The notes under the pieces are model-generated. The model had not been told where the DNA came from and ran no database searches. It worked only from the letters and a program-made list of their open reading frames with translations. This document shows, piece after piece, positions 24,919 to 34,926 of a stretch of 64,000 bases of DNA. This stretch comes from Sporisorium sorghi (taxonomy: Eukaryota; Basidiomycota; Ustilaginomycetes; Ustilaginales; Ustilaginaceae). The translations under genes and the position numbers were made by a program. Where the stretch lies: positions 1 to 64,000 of the forward strand of contig JALCCG010000041.1 of assembly GCA_023212695.1 (NCBI GenBank), in the 5' to 3' direction. Position 1 is the first letter of the stretch. Each line of letters begins with the position of its first letter.

Positions 24919-25241
24919 CAACGTAAGAGCAGTTTGAAACGCAGCCCGGTGTGGTTGCGTTTTTTTATGATTACTCGCTCGAACGCGGGCGGCTCTACGG
25001 AGGTTCGCTGACTTGGTTTGGCATATTGCCGCATCCTAAATTGGATCATCTGAGGTGCGAAGCCAAATTTCGCTATCTCATCTATGGATGCTGCAGCTAC
25101 TCCTTGCGTTTTTCTCCAGGCACAGCTTGGAGTGGGTCTTATTGTATTACAAGATTTTAAGCTGACAGCCGCAACTTCCTGGTATATAAACGGGATGTTG
25201 AAAGCTTGAATACTCCGGTGAGTATTAACCTCCAAGCCTTG
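24919..25241. other. Intergenic stretch between convergent genes
   Basis: A terminator for the kinase gene (AACGCA/TGCGTT plus seven T, 24938-24967) is followed by about 270 bases in which I see no gene, RNA or repeat. Confidence 0.6.
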
Positions 25242-26330
25242 TTACCGCACCACAACTAACAGTACAATAATTCCGAGCCAAATCAGCCAGGTTACTGGGT
25301 GACCGAAATTTAATCCCCAGCCGACTCCGAACCTTTTCTCGACGATTAGGTTTGGATCTTTGCGATTGAAATAAATCATACCTAATAGCCATTTATCATC
25401 ATCATGGACAGGTCTGACATTGGAGTAATCGGCAGATCGTTCCAAGCGGCTTCCGCCCTGACCAGCCCAGAACGATAAGGCGAAGGCGTATAGGATGATA
25501 AAGGCTATTATGATTAGGATAATGGGGATAGCGAAATTGATGTTAAGCAGAGACATCATGTTTAGTTGCACGACGGAAAACAGGATAACTATTAAGAAGC
25601 TTGCTGTGATCATAAAACATGACCAAGTACGGCGGAAAGTTACGTCTTGTCTGATGGAACGGTCAGGATCAGTGGGTTGAACCTGCTGCTTCACTCTGCG
25701 AATACTCCAATTCTCAAATATGAACAAAAGTGTTATGAACACTTGCACTATCGTAGGCATAAACACAGAACTATAAGATTTAGTTGCATAGCGGTCTACG
25801 TTCCAACTGCTGTTGTAATGGATCGGAATCTGATCAGGAATCAGATCGTAGTTGCGTAGCACAGTTACAATACTAACAATAATAATTAAAACATGAATGA
25901 GGAACCAATAACTAGACAAGCCAATGTTTCTTTTCCGAAATCCAGTGTCCACTGCCATGATCGATGGTTCCGGAGCAATAGGCAGCATAGGTAGTAACCT
26001 TTTCATTTTGAAATGATAGCTAATGTTTATGATTAGGGAGATTACGACCATGGCGAGTGAATAAGTGACAATGATCCAACTTTGTTGCTTGGAATGTTCA
26101 TCACCGTATATTAGGCAGATGATACAAACAATGAATAGGATGGTATGCAAGGTAGCACTAATCCTGGCATATGACTTCCGCATCTGGCGCAAAGGCTCAC
26201 TGTGGAATTGTACAGCGCTGACGGTGACCCCAAAACTAATCGTTTCTCTTGTTAAATAAGGCATGCTTACCATGAGTACAATGGTAGGTACAAATACAAA
26301 GACCATTACTATAACAGGCATTATCGTCAT
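25242..26330 (-). CDS. DUF1648/DUF5808-type integral membrane protein
   Basis: 362 residues with about nine hydrophobic helices. The segment DLIPDQIPIHYNSSWNVDRY (about 172-191) fits the DUF1648 signature (iP-x-H-fn, then the dr motif). The C-terminal MIYFNRKDPNLIVEKRFGVG and LNFGHPVTWL fit DUF5808. Proteins of this kind in Bacilli include YdhH/SdpI-like relatives; some SdpI-type members give immunity or signalling, but that is not shown here. AGGAGG precedes the ATG. It stands alone, convergent with the kinase gene. Confidence 0.75.
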   Translation of the reverse strand: MTIMPVIVMVFVFVPTIVLMVSMPYLTRETISFGVTVSAVQFHSEPLRQMRKSYARISATLHTILFIVCIICLIYGDEHSKQQSWIIVTYSLAMVVISLIINISYHFKMKRLLPMLPIAPEPSIMAVDTGFRKRNIGLSSYWFLIHVLIIIVSIVTVLRNYDLIPDQIPIHYNSSWNVDRYATKSYSSVFMPTIVQVFITLLFIFENWSIRRVKQQVQPTDPDRSIRQDVTFRRTWSCFMITASFLIVILFSVVQLNMMSLLNINFAIPIILIIIAFIILYAFALSFWAGQGGSRLERSADYSNVRPVHDDDKWLLGMIYFNRKDPNLIVEKRFGVGWGLNFGHPVTWLIWLGIIVLLVVVR

Positions 26331-26412
26331 ATCATTCGCCTCCTCTTATACATAAGTGTGTATTCGAAAACTCTATAACCCTTATAACATAATTGAAGAA
26401 GGGATTATTCCA

Positions 26413-26808
26413 ATGCAGATCTCAGATGATGGTATTATTAAGCCTCAATATGCTTGGCGGGGAATAACGCTGAATAATAATGAACATCTGACACTTTATC
26501 CGAGGGATGAGACCCGTGGACTATATGCAGTCAAAGATACAAATATGAGCATTAGATATCAACTAAACAGATCTGCTAATCATTATGCTTGGCTTAGAGC
26601 TTATTACACCCCACCTTATGAATGGAGATCAAGGGTACAATACAAACAGTAACAGACACATATAAGGCTCCAGTTTCAGATTATTATATAGGATTTCTTC
26701 GTAATCTGTCCTCTGATGCATTTACCATCAATATATTTGAAATCAAGTTTTATTGCCAACCTTGGGTAAACCGATGTTCTGTTTCTTATGGGCATAGTAA
26801 GAGGACTT
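26413..26808 (+). pseudogene. Hypothetical protein gene split by a frameshift
   Basis: From ATG 26413 (AAGAAGGG upstream) the frame reads MQISDDGIIKPQYAWRGITL and YYTPPYEW, then runs into a stop at 26652. The neighbouring frame continues in the same style from about 26622 (IKGTIQTVTDTYKAPVSDYY, IGFLRNLSSDAFTINIFEIK) to 26810. The join suggests one protein of about 130 residues with a single-base indel near 26620. The family is unknown. A sequencing error is possible. Confidence 0.5.
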
Positions 26809-27098
26809 AAAAAACACTAATTGTCTTCTCCGTACATAACACGACGAAATGTGACATAATGGAAGCGAAAAAGGTCCGTGTTTCCCAAAGATCCCCCATT
26901 TTGAATAAAAGCATTGGCAACGTTCGTTTTGGAGGGGAACTTGGAGAAGGCCTGAAATAATTTAACGGCTTTTAAATAGCATATAACTATCATATAATAG
27001 AAATATCATATTTTTTTTGACCGGGAAGGGATGTACACTGTCTTGAATGAGAGCGCCTACATCTTTTCTTCAAATATTAACGTGTAAGGACGGTAAAC

Positions 27099-28604
27099 AT
27101 GAGCAACCGACAAACCGAAACAGACGTTATTTTAATTGGTGCCGGAATTATGAGTGCGACTCTGGGAACATTGCTGAAGGAATTGGTGCCGGACTGGAAA
27201 ATCACTGTGTTTGAGAAGCTGGCAAGCGCAGGGGAAGAAAGCTCTAACGAATGGAATAATGCGGGGACGGGGCATGCTGCGCTGTGCGAGCTTAACTACA
27301 CAGCTGAACGACCGGACGGTTCTGTAGATATTAGCAAAGCGATAGACGTGAATGAGCAGTTTCAAGTTTCTATGCAGTTTTGGTCTTATCTGGTGAATGC
27401 CAATCTGATTCATAATCCGCAGGATTTTATCATGCCATTGCCTCATATGAGTTTAGTGCAAGGGGCAGAAGATGTCGCGTATTTGAGAAAACGTTATGAA
27501 ACGATGTCCAATCACCCTCTGTTTCAAGGGATGGAGTACTCCGATGACCCGAAACAGCTGATGGAATGGATTCCGCTGATCATGAAAGACCGTACATCGA
27601 ATGAGCCCATAGCGGCCACGAAAAGTGACTCGGGTACGGACGTTAACTTTGGCGCTTTAACGCGCATGCTGTTCGAGCACTTAAAGAATCAGAACACCGA
27701 TATCAAATACAAGCATAGCGTGGATGATATCAAACGCACGAGCGATGGCTCATGGGAATTGAAAGTGCGGAATGATCACGGTCAAGTCGAGCGCCATACC
27801 GCCAAATTCGTCTTCATCGGCGGCGGCGGCGGAAGTCTGCCACTGCTTCAAAAATGCGGTATCCCTGAGGGAAAACATACCGGAGGCTTCCCGATCAGCG
27901 GACTGTTCATGGTCTGTAACAATCCTGAGGTTGTAGCGGAGCATCATGCCAAAGTATATGGCAAAGCGAAGGTGGGGGCGCCTCCGATGTCGGTTCCGCA
28001 TCTGGACACCCGATTCATTGATCATCAGAAATCGCTGCTCTTCGGACCTTTTGCCGGCTTCTCGCCAAAGTTCCTGAAGACCGGTTCCATGTTTGACTTA
28101 TTCGGTTCGATCAAACCGAATAATGTGCTGACGATGCTGGCAGCAGGTGCCAAGAACCTGTCATTGACCAAATACCTGGTCCAGCAAGTCATGTTGTCCA
28201 AAGAAAAGCGCATGGAAGAGCTGCGCGAGTTTATCCCGAATGCCAAGATCGAAGATTGGGATATGTTGGTGGCCGGTCAACGTGTGCAGGTGATCAAAGA
28301 TACGGATATCGGCGGTAAAGGAACGCTTCGATTCGGTACGGAAGTGGTTAGCGCCGCTGACGGATCGATTGCAGCCTTGCTGGGCGCTTCTCCAGGGGCT
28401 TCCACCGCTGTTTCGGTTATGCTGGAGGTTGTCGAAAAATGCTTCCCGCAGCATGTTAAAGCGTGGGAGCCGAAAATAAGGGAAATGATTCCTTCCTATG
28501 GCTTGTCGCTGTCGGAGAATCCGGAACTTATTCAAGATATGCATGCTTCCACCGCGCAGGCGCTCGGTCTGAACAGTAATTCGAAGCTTCAAATCGCGCG
28601 TTAA
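27099..28604 (+). CDS. mqo: Malate:quinone oxidoreductase
   Basis: 501 residues, full length. This membrane-associated FAD enzyme oxidises L-malate to oxaloacetate and passes electrons to quinone, linking the citric-acid cycle to respiration. The N-terminal FAD-binding motif is [20 protein letters not shown] (residues 8-27). The family segments [33 protein letters not shown] and [13 protein letters not shown] are all present. AAGGACGG precedes ATG 27099. It stands alone with a strong terminator at 28633. Mqo often replaces or supports malate dehydrogenase. Confidence 0.95.
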   Translation: MSNRQTETDVILIGAGIMSATLGTLLKELVPDWKITVFEKLASAGEESSNEWNNAGTGHAALCELNYTAERPDGSVDISKAIDVNEQFQVSMQFWSYLVNANLIHNPQDFIMPLPHMSLVQGAEDVAYLRKRYETMSNHPLFQGMEYSDDPKQLMEWIPLIMKDRTSNEPIAATKSDSGTDVNFGALTRMLFEHLKNQNTDIKYKHSVDDIKRTSDGSWELKVRNDHGQVERHTAKFVFIGGGGGSLPLLQKCGIPEGKHTGGFPISGLFMVCNNPEVVAEHHAKVYGKAKVGAPPMSVPHLDTRFIDHQKSLLFGPFAGFSPKFLKTGSMFDLFGSIKPNNVLTMLAAGAKNLSLTKYLVQQVMLSKEKRMEELREFIPNAKIEDWDMLVAGQRVQVIKDTDIGGKGTLRFGTEVVSAADGSIAALLGASPGASTAVSVMLEVVEKCFPQHVKAWEPKIREMIPSYGLSLSENPELIQDMHASTAQALGLNSNSKLQIAR

Positions 28605-28632
28605 GGGGCATTAGTCCAATAAGCATCACAGG

Positions 28633-28666
28633 AGAGCAGAACAATCAGGTTCTGCTCTTTTTTTTG
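28633..28666 (+). terminator. Terminator of mqo
   Basis: AGAGCAGAAC/GTTCTGCTCT stem followed by eight T. Confidence 0.9.
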
Positions 28667-28669
28667 CAT

Positions 28670-28744
28670 AAAAAAACCCCGATTCGACCGGGGGGATTAT
28701 TTATTTAGAAGGGCTGCCGCTTCCAACTTGCGAAGGGGCAGCCC
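28670..28744 (-). terminator. Tandem hairpins downstream of the helicase gene
   Basis: Reading the minus strand, GGGCTGCC/GGCAGCCC (28744-28711) comes first. Then CCCCGGTCGAATCGGGG is followed by seven T (to 28670). The second is a canonical intrinsic terminator. Confidence 0.8.
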
Positions 28745-28756
28745 AGGTGTAATCAT

Positions 28757-30205
28757 TTATTTATTTCCCTTACGTACCTTGAGCAGCTTGCCTTTCACTG
28801 TGGTGTTCTGCATCATCTCGAGCACCATAGGACCTTTGCCATTGAGTATCTCCACATCGGTCACAAAATCAAAAATGGTAATGATCCCGATGTCATCCGC
28901 GGTGATCCCATCCAGCTTCGCAATCGTTCCAACGAAGTCCACGGCGCGAAGCTTTTTCTTCTTGCCGCCATTGAAATTAAGCTTCATGATCTGCTGGTTC
29001 AGCTGCTCACGCTTGTCTTTTTTCAGCTTAGGCCGAATATTCAGCTTGCGTTCGAACGCTTCCCGGCATTCATCAACCTTCTCTTCAGAGGGAGCGGTCA
29101 TCTTCGGAATAGCAAAGCCAATATACGCTTCGATATCGGCTAATCTCCCGGAATCCCTTGGGGTAACGAGGGTAATAGCACTGCCGGTCTGGCCGGCTCG
29201 CCCCGTACGTCCTGTGCGGTGTACGTAGCTTTCCTTCTCCAGCGGGATATCGTAGTTGATGACATGAGTGATATTGGAGATGTCGATCCCCCTGGCAGCA
29301 ACGTCGGTCGCAATGAGATAGCGGAATTGCCCTCGTCGGAATGCGTGCATCACTTCGAAACGCTCTTCCTGCTCCATGCCGCCATGAATTCGATCACACG
29401 GGTACCCGAGATCAGCCAGCGCCCGGAATAGGGTATCTACATGCTCTTGTGTCCGGCAAAACACAATGCAGCTGTCTGGATTCGTGGTGATGAGCAGATT
29501 TTGCAGAACCGCGAGTTTATCTGCCTCTTTGACCTGGACCTGAGCGTGGTCAATCGTCGCAGTTGTGAGCCCGCTTGCCTTAATCTCGATCTGCTCCGGG
29601 TGATTCATGTACTTGTGGGCGAGTTTAGCCACATCCTCGGGAAACGTAGCCGAGAACAGCATGGTCACCCTGTTGCGAGGGAGGGCTTGAATGATCGACT
29701 GTACCTGCTCAATAAAACCCATGTTCAGCATCTCATCCGCTTCGTCGATGACGAGATGCGAGATCCGATCCAGTGACAGCGATCCGCGCTCTATATGGTC
29801 CAGCACCCGCCCCGGCGTGCCTACAACGATATGCGTTCTTTGCTTGAGCTCGGCTTTTTGCATATGGAAGGGATGTCTCCCATACAAGGGAGTCGCCTTG
29901 ATTCTCTTGAAGCGTCCAATATTCGTAATGTCCTCGTTGACCTGCAGGGCGAGTTCACGGGTGGGGGTTAGGATTAAGGCCTGCGGCTTATTCTCATTCC
30001 ATTCCACTTGCTCACAGAGCGGAATGCCGTAGGCGGCGGTTTTGCCGCTGCCGGTCTGGGATTTGACAACAAGATCCCGTTTCTCCAGCGCAACGGGTAT
30101 GACCTCTGTTTGCACCTCAGTTGGTGTCGTGTAGCCGAGACTATCGAGCGCTCTCCTAATCTCTTCACTTAATGGATAATCTGTAAAACGCTTGTCGCTC
30201 ATCAT
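28757..30205 (-). CDS. dbpA: DEAD-box RNA helicase, DbpA/YxiN type
   Basis: 482 residues. Helicase core 1 (about 1-210) has the Q motif, SQTGSGKT (motif I), [19 protein letters not shown] as IDEADEM, and SAT. Core 2 (about 215-375) has [18 protein letters not shown] and [10 protein letters not shown]. The C-terminal 75 residues ([20 protein letters not shown] onward) are the DbpA RNA-recognition fold that binds 23S rRNA hairpin 92, so a role in 50S ribosome assembly is expected. AAGAGG lies before two ATG codons (30205 and 30202). Confidence 0.92.
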   Translation of the reverse strand: MMSDKRFTDYPLSEEIRRALDSLGYTTPTEVQTEVIPVALEKRDLVVKSQTGSGKTAAYGIPLCEQVEWNENKPQALILTPTRELALQVNEDITNIGRFKRIKATPLYGRHPFHMQKAELKQRTHIVVGTPGRVLDHIERGSLSLDRISHLVIDEADEMLNMGFIEQVQSIIQALPRNRVTMLFSATFPEDVAKLAHKYMNHPEQIEIKASGLTTATIDHAQVQVKEADKLAVLQNLLITTNPDSCIVFCRTQEHVDTLFRALADLGYPCDRIHGGMEQEERFEVMHAFRRGQFRYLIATDVAARGIDISNITHVINYDIPLEKESYVHRTGRTGRAGQTGSAITLVTPRDSGRLADIEAYIGFAIPKMTAPSEEKVDECREAFERKLNIRPKLKKDKREQLNQQIMKLNFNGGKKKKLRAVDFVGTIAKLDGITADDIGIITIFDFVTDVEILNGKGPMVLEMMQNTTVKGKLLKVRKGNK

Positions 30206-30271
30206 TAACCTCTTCTACGTTATATTCGAATACCTATTTATACAGGCTTATACCATGCATTTATCGTATAC

Positions 30272-30880
30272 CTATCTATTATACTCCGAATCTTTCGGTT
30301 GTATTTGTTTTATCCAGAAATCAGGGGGTTCATAGACAATGAGGGAGTAGTCCAGTTCATGGCCTTGAGCAGTTGCTAATTGAACGAGCAGTTTTTTATT
30401 TAGATCAAAAGGTCGTAAAGCGCTCGTTTTTATCGATATTACCTGGACCCCGTCCCGTGAAGGCTTCCCACTGAGAACGATTTGATTGCCATGTGTGTAC
30501 ACATATGTAACCGTTGTCTGAAAAACAACGATATATAGATCAAGGTCCGTTCTATTCTGGAACACGGGGAACTCAATGCCTACATTTTGCTTAAAGTCTA
30601 ATTCGCTGGAGATTCCGATGTCATATGTTGTGAATAATCGGTGAAGCGCATAATGTATGCGCATAGGCATGTAGCTCCATCGGCCACCCCAATAGGTGCT
30701 ATGCCAGTGTTCTTCATATACAGGTCTTCGAAAGTCCGGATCATTCTTCAGTATTATAAAGGGAACGGCCGTACCTTTCTGGAGAACCTCTGAAATCGGG
30801 ATGATGTCTTTAGGATAGAATGAGTCATCAATTATATCTTCTGGCCATTCCATAATGGTCTGGGGCTTGGATGGTTCCAA
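30272..30880 (-). CDS. Hypothetical protein
   Basis: Up to 202 residues; the start is uncertain (TTG 30880 or ATG 30853, neither with a good ribosome site). Aromatic-rich motif EEHWHSTYWGGRWSYMPMRI (about 56-75), with mixed alpha/beta content and no signal peptide or membrane helix. The intact 600-base frame and typical codon use support a real gene. It lies between the helicase gene and a divergent SMI1-type gene. Family not recognised. Confidence 0.6.
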   Translation of the reverse strand: MEPSKPQTIMEWPEDIIDDSFYPKDIIPISEVLQKGTAVPFIILKNDPDFRRPVYEEHWHSTYWGGRWSYMPMRIHYALHRLFTTYDIGISSELDFKQNVGIEFPVFQNRTDLDLYIVVFQTTVTYVYTHGNQIVLSGKPSRDGVQVISIKTSALRPFDLNKKLLVQLATAQGHELDYSLIVYEPPDFWIKQIQPKDSEYNR

Positions 30881-30936
30881 TCGTTCTAAACGATGTTTAA
30901 CATCCTCGCCCTCTGGAGGGGGACAGGCTGGAATGG

Positions 30937-30942
30937 TATAAT
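30937..30942 (+). promoter_or_regulatory. Extended -10 of the SMI1/KNR4 gene
   Basis: TGGTATAAT (TGnTATAAT form) lies about 36 bases before the start codon at 30978. Confidence 0.45.
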
Positions 30943-30977
30943 CTCAGAAAGAATGATTAGAGTGGGAGGCATGAACG

Positions 30978-31865
30978 ATGAGTGAGGAGCTTTTGGAGCA
31001 GCTGGAAGAGTGGCATGAAGAGGATGAATATGAAGAAATTGTCGATGCCATTATGGAAATTCCCGCAGAAGAACGGGATTATGTGCTGATCAGCCATTTG
31101 GGCAGAGCGATGAGTAATCTTGAGCGTTATGAAGAGGCAGTTGAGCAGTTCTTGCTGATTGCAGAAGAGGGTAAGGATGATCCGCTGTGGCATTACCGCA
31201 TAGGCCTTGCTTATTACTATCTGGAGCAATATGAGGATGCCCGGAGAGCGTTTGAAGTGGCTGATCACTTGGAGCCCGGTGATGACGATACTTTGGAATT
31301 TCTGGAATGGATTCGAAACAAAACTGCTCCGAAGCCTGTAGTGGAATCTGCGGTTATGGCCTATACGGATCCTGACGTGCTGAGCTTTTGGAATGATAGC
31401 GCCCCTGCGGCAGAGAAATATGTTTCAGCCCCGCCGACAGATGATGTAATTGAGTCGGTGGAGGAAGCACTGGTCTTCAAACTGCCCGCATCTTACGTAA
31501 ATATGATGAAATTACATAATGGGGGGATTCCCCACAATCGGTATTTCCCTCTGGGAGAAGCAACAGCTGAGGGAAAAGACGCCATTGAGATTTCCGGTAT
31601 TCTGGGAATTGGACGAGAGAAGAAAAAATCATTGGCCGGAAGCTTAGGCAGCCGATTTATGATTGAGACGGGCGGTTATCCGGAGGTTGGCGTGGTCATA
31701 TGTGACTGTCCTTCAGAATCCGAGGTCGTCATGCTGGATTACCGTTCATCCGGCAACGACGGGGAGCCCGAGGTTATCCATGTGGATAAAGGACAGGATT
31801 ACAAGATCACCCGGATTGGCGTAAACTTCGAGGCCTTCATTAACGGATTGGTGAGTAAGGGGTAA
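30978..31865 (+). CDS. TPR and SMI1/KNR4 domain protein
   Basis: 295 residues. Residues about 35-110 contain two to three tetratricopeptide-like helical pairs (GRAMSNLERYEEAVEQFLLI and GLAYYYLEQYEDARRAFEVA). The C-terminal half is a SMI1/KNR4 (SUKH-like) domain, from VEEALVFKLPASYVNMMKLH onward with the MLDY strand near 255. SUKH proteins are common immunity proteins of polymorphic toxin systems or regulatory adaptors; no toxin gene is next to this one. GGGAGG precedes ATG 30978. A 15-bp-stem terminator follows. Confidence 0.8.
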   Translation: MSEELLEQLEEWHEEDEYEEIVDAIMEIPAEERDYVLISHLGRAMSNLERYEEAVEQFLLIAEEGKDDPLWHYRIGLAYYYLEQYEDARRAFEVADHLEPGDDDTLEFLEWIRNKTAPKPVVESAVMAYTDPDVLSFWNDSAPAAEKYVSAPPTDDVIESVEEALVFKLPASYVNMMKLHNGGIPHNRYFPLGEATAEGKDAIEISGILGIGREKKKSLAGSLGSRFMIETGGYPEVGVVICDCPSESEVVMLDYRSSGNDGEPEVIHVDKGQDYKITRIGVNFEAFINGLVSKG

Positions 31866-32243
31866 CAAAGATTCAGAAACATGCGATTTACAACGCAAGA
31901 AAATGCCTCTACAAAAAGGCCCAACTTCTCTGTAACTGTATAGAGGAAGTTGGGCCTTTTGCGTTATGAACCATAAATTGATGTAAACTGAGCCTGTGGA
32001 GGAAGCCGTTCATGCATTCATGGAGTTTGATAGCAACATGGGAGAACTGTATTCTGTACACAGACGATTGATGGTCTGGGTTGCAGACGAGGAGCAACAT
32101 GATTTTCAAATCCACGGATTTTACCAGCACCATGGGTAGTGCTGCAGATCCACCCATGCGTAATGCAATTTTTTTCATGTCCTAAAATATTCCAACCTAT
32201 GCTAAAATGTAAACAAAACAGAAACGTTAGGGAGGCATTTATT
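31866..32243. other. Intergenic stretch with terminator and coding trace
   Basis: A strong hairpin (31914-31960) is followed on the plus strand by about 50 codons of protein-like sequence (31990-32140, EEAVHAFMEFDSNMGELYSV and HRRLMVWVADEEQHDFQIHG) without a start. This suggests a decayed gene tail. Near 32205 a TGCTAAAAT box may drive the next gene. Confidence 0.35.
31914..31960. terminator. Strong bidirectional terminator
   Basis: Perfect 15-bp stem AAAAGGCCCAACTTC/GAAGTTGGGCCTTTT. Confidence 0.9.
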
Positions 32244-32984
32244 TTGATAGGGCGCAGTGGGAATCCAATACTCAAGGAAGAAACGTTTGAGAAGAGTGGG
32301 TATTACAATGACCAGGAAACGATGACGATTGGCGGAACGGTGAACAAATCGTTCATGCTGCTCGCGCTGCTGATCGGGGCAGCGGTCATTTCGTGGGTGA
32401 TGTTTTTCAACGGGTATGAGGTATTCCCGTTCATGATCGGCGGAGCGATAGGCGGTTTTGTCCTGGCGCTGGTCATCAGCTTTGTGCCGAAGGCAGCACC
32501 GTATTTGGCACCAATATATGCGGTTCTGGAAGGCTTCTTCCTTGGGGCATTGTCCGCACATTACGAATATCTGTACTATGGAATCACGCTGCAGGCGGCC
32601 TTACTGACGATGTGCATATTCCTGGGCATGCTGCTCGCTTATAAGACAGGTCTGATCCGGGCGACCCCAGGCTTCAAAAAGGGAATTATTGCAGCCACGA
32701 TCGGCATTGCGCTTGTATATCTGCTTAGTATGGTTCTGGGCCTGTTTGGTGTAGCCGTGCCTTACCTTCATGACAGCACCCCGATCGGCATCGGGATTTC
32801 GATTGTCATCATCATCATAGCTGCACTGAATTTCGTGCTCGACTTTAACTTCATCGAAGAGGGAGCACAGCAAGGCGCACCCAAATATATGGAGTGGTAC
32901 GGTTCCTTCGGTCTCTTGGTTACCCTCGTATGGCTGTATATTGAAATCATCCGCTTGCTCTCGAAGCTGGCGAATCGGGATTAA
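32244..32984 (+). CDS. Bax inhibitor-1/YccA family membrane protein
   Basis: 246 residues from TTG 32244, with AGGGAGG 8 bases upstream. Six to seven membrane helices start at about residue 34. The family hallmarks are present: APIYAVLEGFFLGALSAHYE in the middle, the polar segment between helices 6 and 7, and the C-terminal LNFVLDFNFIEEGAQQGAPK followed by WYGSFGLLVTLVWLY. B. subtilis YetJ, a pH-dependent calcium leak, belongs to the wider family. A TTG start with an upstream in-frame extension was rejected for lack of ribosome sites. A terminator (ATCGCTG/CAGCGAT) follows at 33008-33042. Confidence 0.88.
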   Translation: MIGRSGNPILKEETFEKSGYYNDQETMTIGGTVNKSFMLLALLIGAAVISWVMFFNGYEVFPFMIGGAIGGFVLALVISFVPKAAPYLAPIYAVLEGFFLGALSAHYEYLYYGITLQAALLTMCIFLGMLLAYKTGLIRATPGFKKGIIAATIGIALVYLLSMVLGLFGVAVPYLHDSTPIGIGISIVIIIIAALNFVLDFNFIEEGAQQGAPKYMEWYGSFGLLVTLVWLYIEIIRLLSKLANRD

Positions 32985-33174
32985 CGCTTTATTTTAGAAT
33001 GTGAATGATCGCTGTCGGGATGTCCTCGGCAGCGATTTTTTAATATATGGGATGGGGCATGGGTCCGCAGAATAATTAATTCTCGAAAGTAAAACCCTAT
33101 AAAGTGCGACTTGTGTTTAAATAATAAGTAGGGTAGATATCGTCATCATTAAACTGCGTGAAGAAGGAGATCCC

Positions 33175-34653
33175 ATGACAGACAAGAAAGCCATGATAGA
33201 TATAGGTTGGAATTTAGACAACAGTTATGCTCAATTGCCGGAAACTTTTTTTGCAAAACAGGCTCCCACGCCTGTGCGTGCACCGGAATTGATTGTGCTT
33301 AATGCGCCACTGGCGGCATCTCTTGGTTTAAACGCCAAGGCGCTGCAAAGCCCGGAGGGTGCAGCCGTGTTGGCGGGTAACGAAATGCCCGAAGGAGCCT
33401 TGCCGCTGGCACAGGCCTATGCCGGGCACCAATTCGGGTATTTTACGATGCTCGGTGACGGCCGGGCGGTTCTGCTGGGCGAACAGCTCACGCCGCAGGG
33501 CAAACGGGTGGATATTCAGCTTAAGGGTTCAGGCCGGACACCATATTCCCGCGGAGGGGATGGCCGGGCGGCTCTAGGCCCGATGCTGCGCGAATATATC
33601 ATCAGTGAAGCCATGCATGCCCTGGGTATTCCGACCACCCGCAGCTTGGCGGTCGTGTCCACCGGTCAGCCTGTTACGCGTGAAAAGGATCTGCCGGGTG
33701 CGATTCTGACCCGCATAGCGGCCAGCCATCTGCGCGTCGGTACGTTTCAGTATGTAAGGGGGGCGGGGACAACCGAGGATCTGCGGATTCTCGCGGATTA
33801 TACCCTGCAGCGGCATTACCCGGATGCAGAGCCTGGAGCTGGTGCTAACCGCTATCTGGTCCTGCTGCAGGAAGTTATCAAGCGCCAGGCCGCTCTTATT
33901 GCCAAGTGGCAGCTCGTAGGTTTTATTCATGGGGTCATGAACACCGATAATATGACCCTGAGCGGCGAAACGATTGATTATGGTCCTTGTGCTTTCATGG
34001 ATACCTTTGATCCCAATACGGTATTTAGTTCTATAGATTCCCAAGGGCGCTACGCCTATGTCAACCAGCCCTATATTGCGGCGTGGAATCTTGCCCGATT
34101 GGCGGAGGCCTTGCTGCCGCTGCTGCATGATGAGGAGGAGCAGGCTGTCAAGCTGGCCGAGGGTGCCATCGGCGCATTTACCGATCTGTATCATGAGCAG
34201 TGGCTCGCAGGCATGAGAGCCAAGCTGGGAATTTTTCATATGGAGGAGGAAGACGAAGCCTTGATTGAGGATCTTCTCAAGATGATGAAAAATCATCAGG
34301 CCGACTACACCAACACCTTCCGTGCTTTAACCTTTAATAAGCTGGAGGACACGCCTTTGCAAGGCACACCGGAGTTTGCCTCCTGGTATGAGCGCTGGCA
34401 GGCCAGACTTGGCAGGCAGCAGGAATCGTGGGATGATGCCCGCGAGCTTATGCGCAGCAGCAATCCTGCCGTCATTCCGCGCAACCATCGGGTGGAGGAA
34501 GCGCTGGAAGCAGCAGAGCAGGAAGGGGACTACAGCGTGATGCAAGAGCTGCTGGACGTTCTGGCAGAGCCTTATGCGCATTCCCCGGAGCAGGCGGAAT
34601 ATGCAGTCGTGCCTAAGGGGTCCCGTCCTTACCGGACCTATTGCGGAACGTAA
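33175..34653 (+). CDS. selO: SelO/YdiU family protein adenylyltransferase
   Basis: 492 residues, normal length. A pseudokinase-fold enzyme that transfers AMP from ATP to Ser/Thr/Tyr of target proteins and takes part in redox homeostasis. Conserved motifs: [31 protein letters not shown] (ATP grip), [18 protein letters not shown], the catalytic [11 protein letters not shown] and the metal-binding [10 protein letters not shown]. The chain ends in CGT, with Cys third from the end, the place where eukaryotic SelO carries selenocysteine. GAAGGAGA precedes ATG 33175. A textbook terminator follows. Confidence 0.93.
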   Translation: MTDKKAMIDIGWNLDNSYAQLPETFFAKQAPTPVRAPELIVLNAPLAASLGLNAKALQSPEGAAVLAGNEMPEGALPLAQAYAGHQFGYFTMLGDGRAVLLGEQLTPQGKRVDIQLKGSGRTPYSRGGDGRAALGPMLREYIISEAMHALGIPTTRSLAVVSTGQPVTREKDLPGAILTRIAASHLRVGTFQYVRGAGTTEDLRILADYTLQRHYPDAEPGAGANRYLVLLQEVIKRQAALIAKWQLVGFIHGVMNTDNMTLSGETIDYGPCAFMDTFDPNTVFSSIDSQGRYAYVNQPYIAAWNLARLAEALLPLLHDEEEQAVKLAEGAIGAFTDLYHEQWLAGMRAKLGIFHMEEEDEALIEDLLKMMKNHQADYTNTFRALTFNKLEDTPLQGTPEFASWYERWQARLGRQQESWDDARELMRSSNPAVIPRNHRVEEALEAAEQEGDYSVMQELLDVLAEPYAHSPEQAEYAVVPKGSRPYRTYCGT

Positions 34654-34662
34654 GGGAATAGA

Positions 34663-34699
34663 GGGTCAAGCAAGGAAGCTTCTTGCTTGACCCTTTTTT
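34663..34699 (+). terminator. Terminator of selO
   Basis: GGGTCAAGCAAG/CTTGCTTGACCC stem then six T. Confidence 0.95.
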
Positions 34700-34760
34700 A
34701 TATGGGCTCAGCCTTGTCCATCTGTTACTTCCGAATTCCGCATGAATTCAAATACAACAC

Positions 34761-34792
34761 AAAAAAGCCCCTGGACCTAGAGTCCAAGGGCT
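34761..34792 (-). terminator. Minus-strand terminator-like hairpin without a gene
   Basis: Read on the minus strand, AGCCC..GGAC/GTCC..GGGCT is followed by six T. No minus-strand gene lies immediately to its right, so it may be a leftover of a lost gene. Confidence 0.5.
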
Positions 34793-34926
34793 GTATATCG
34801 TATGGCTATTTTATTCGAGACCTTATTCAACATCATAGCAGAACCGAAAGAAACAGTCTATATTTTTGCCCGGAAATACCATAGAGTGAGGAAGCCGGCA
34901 AAACAAATGAACGGGAGCGTGGTTTC

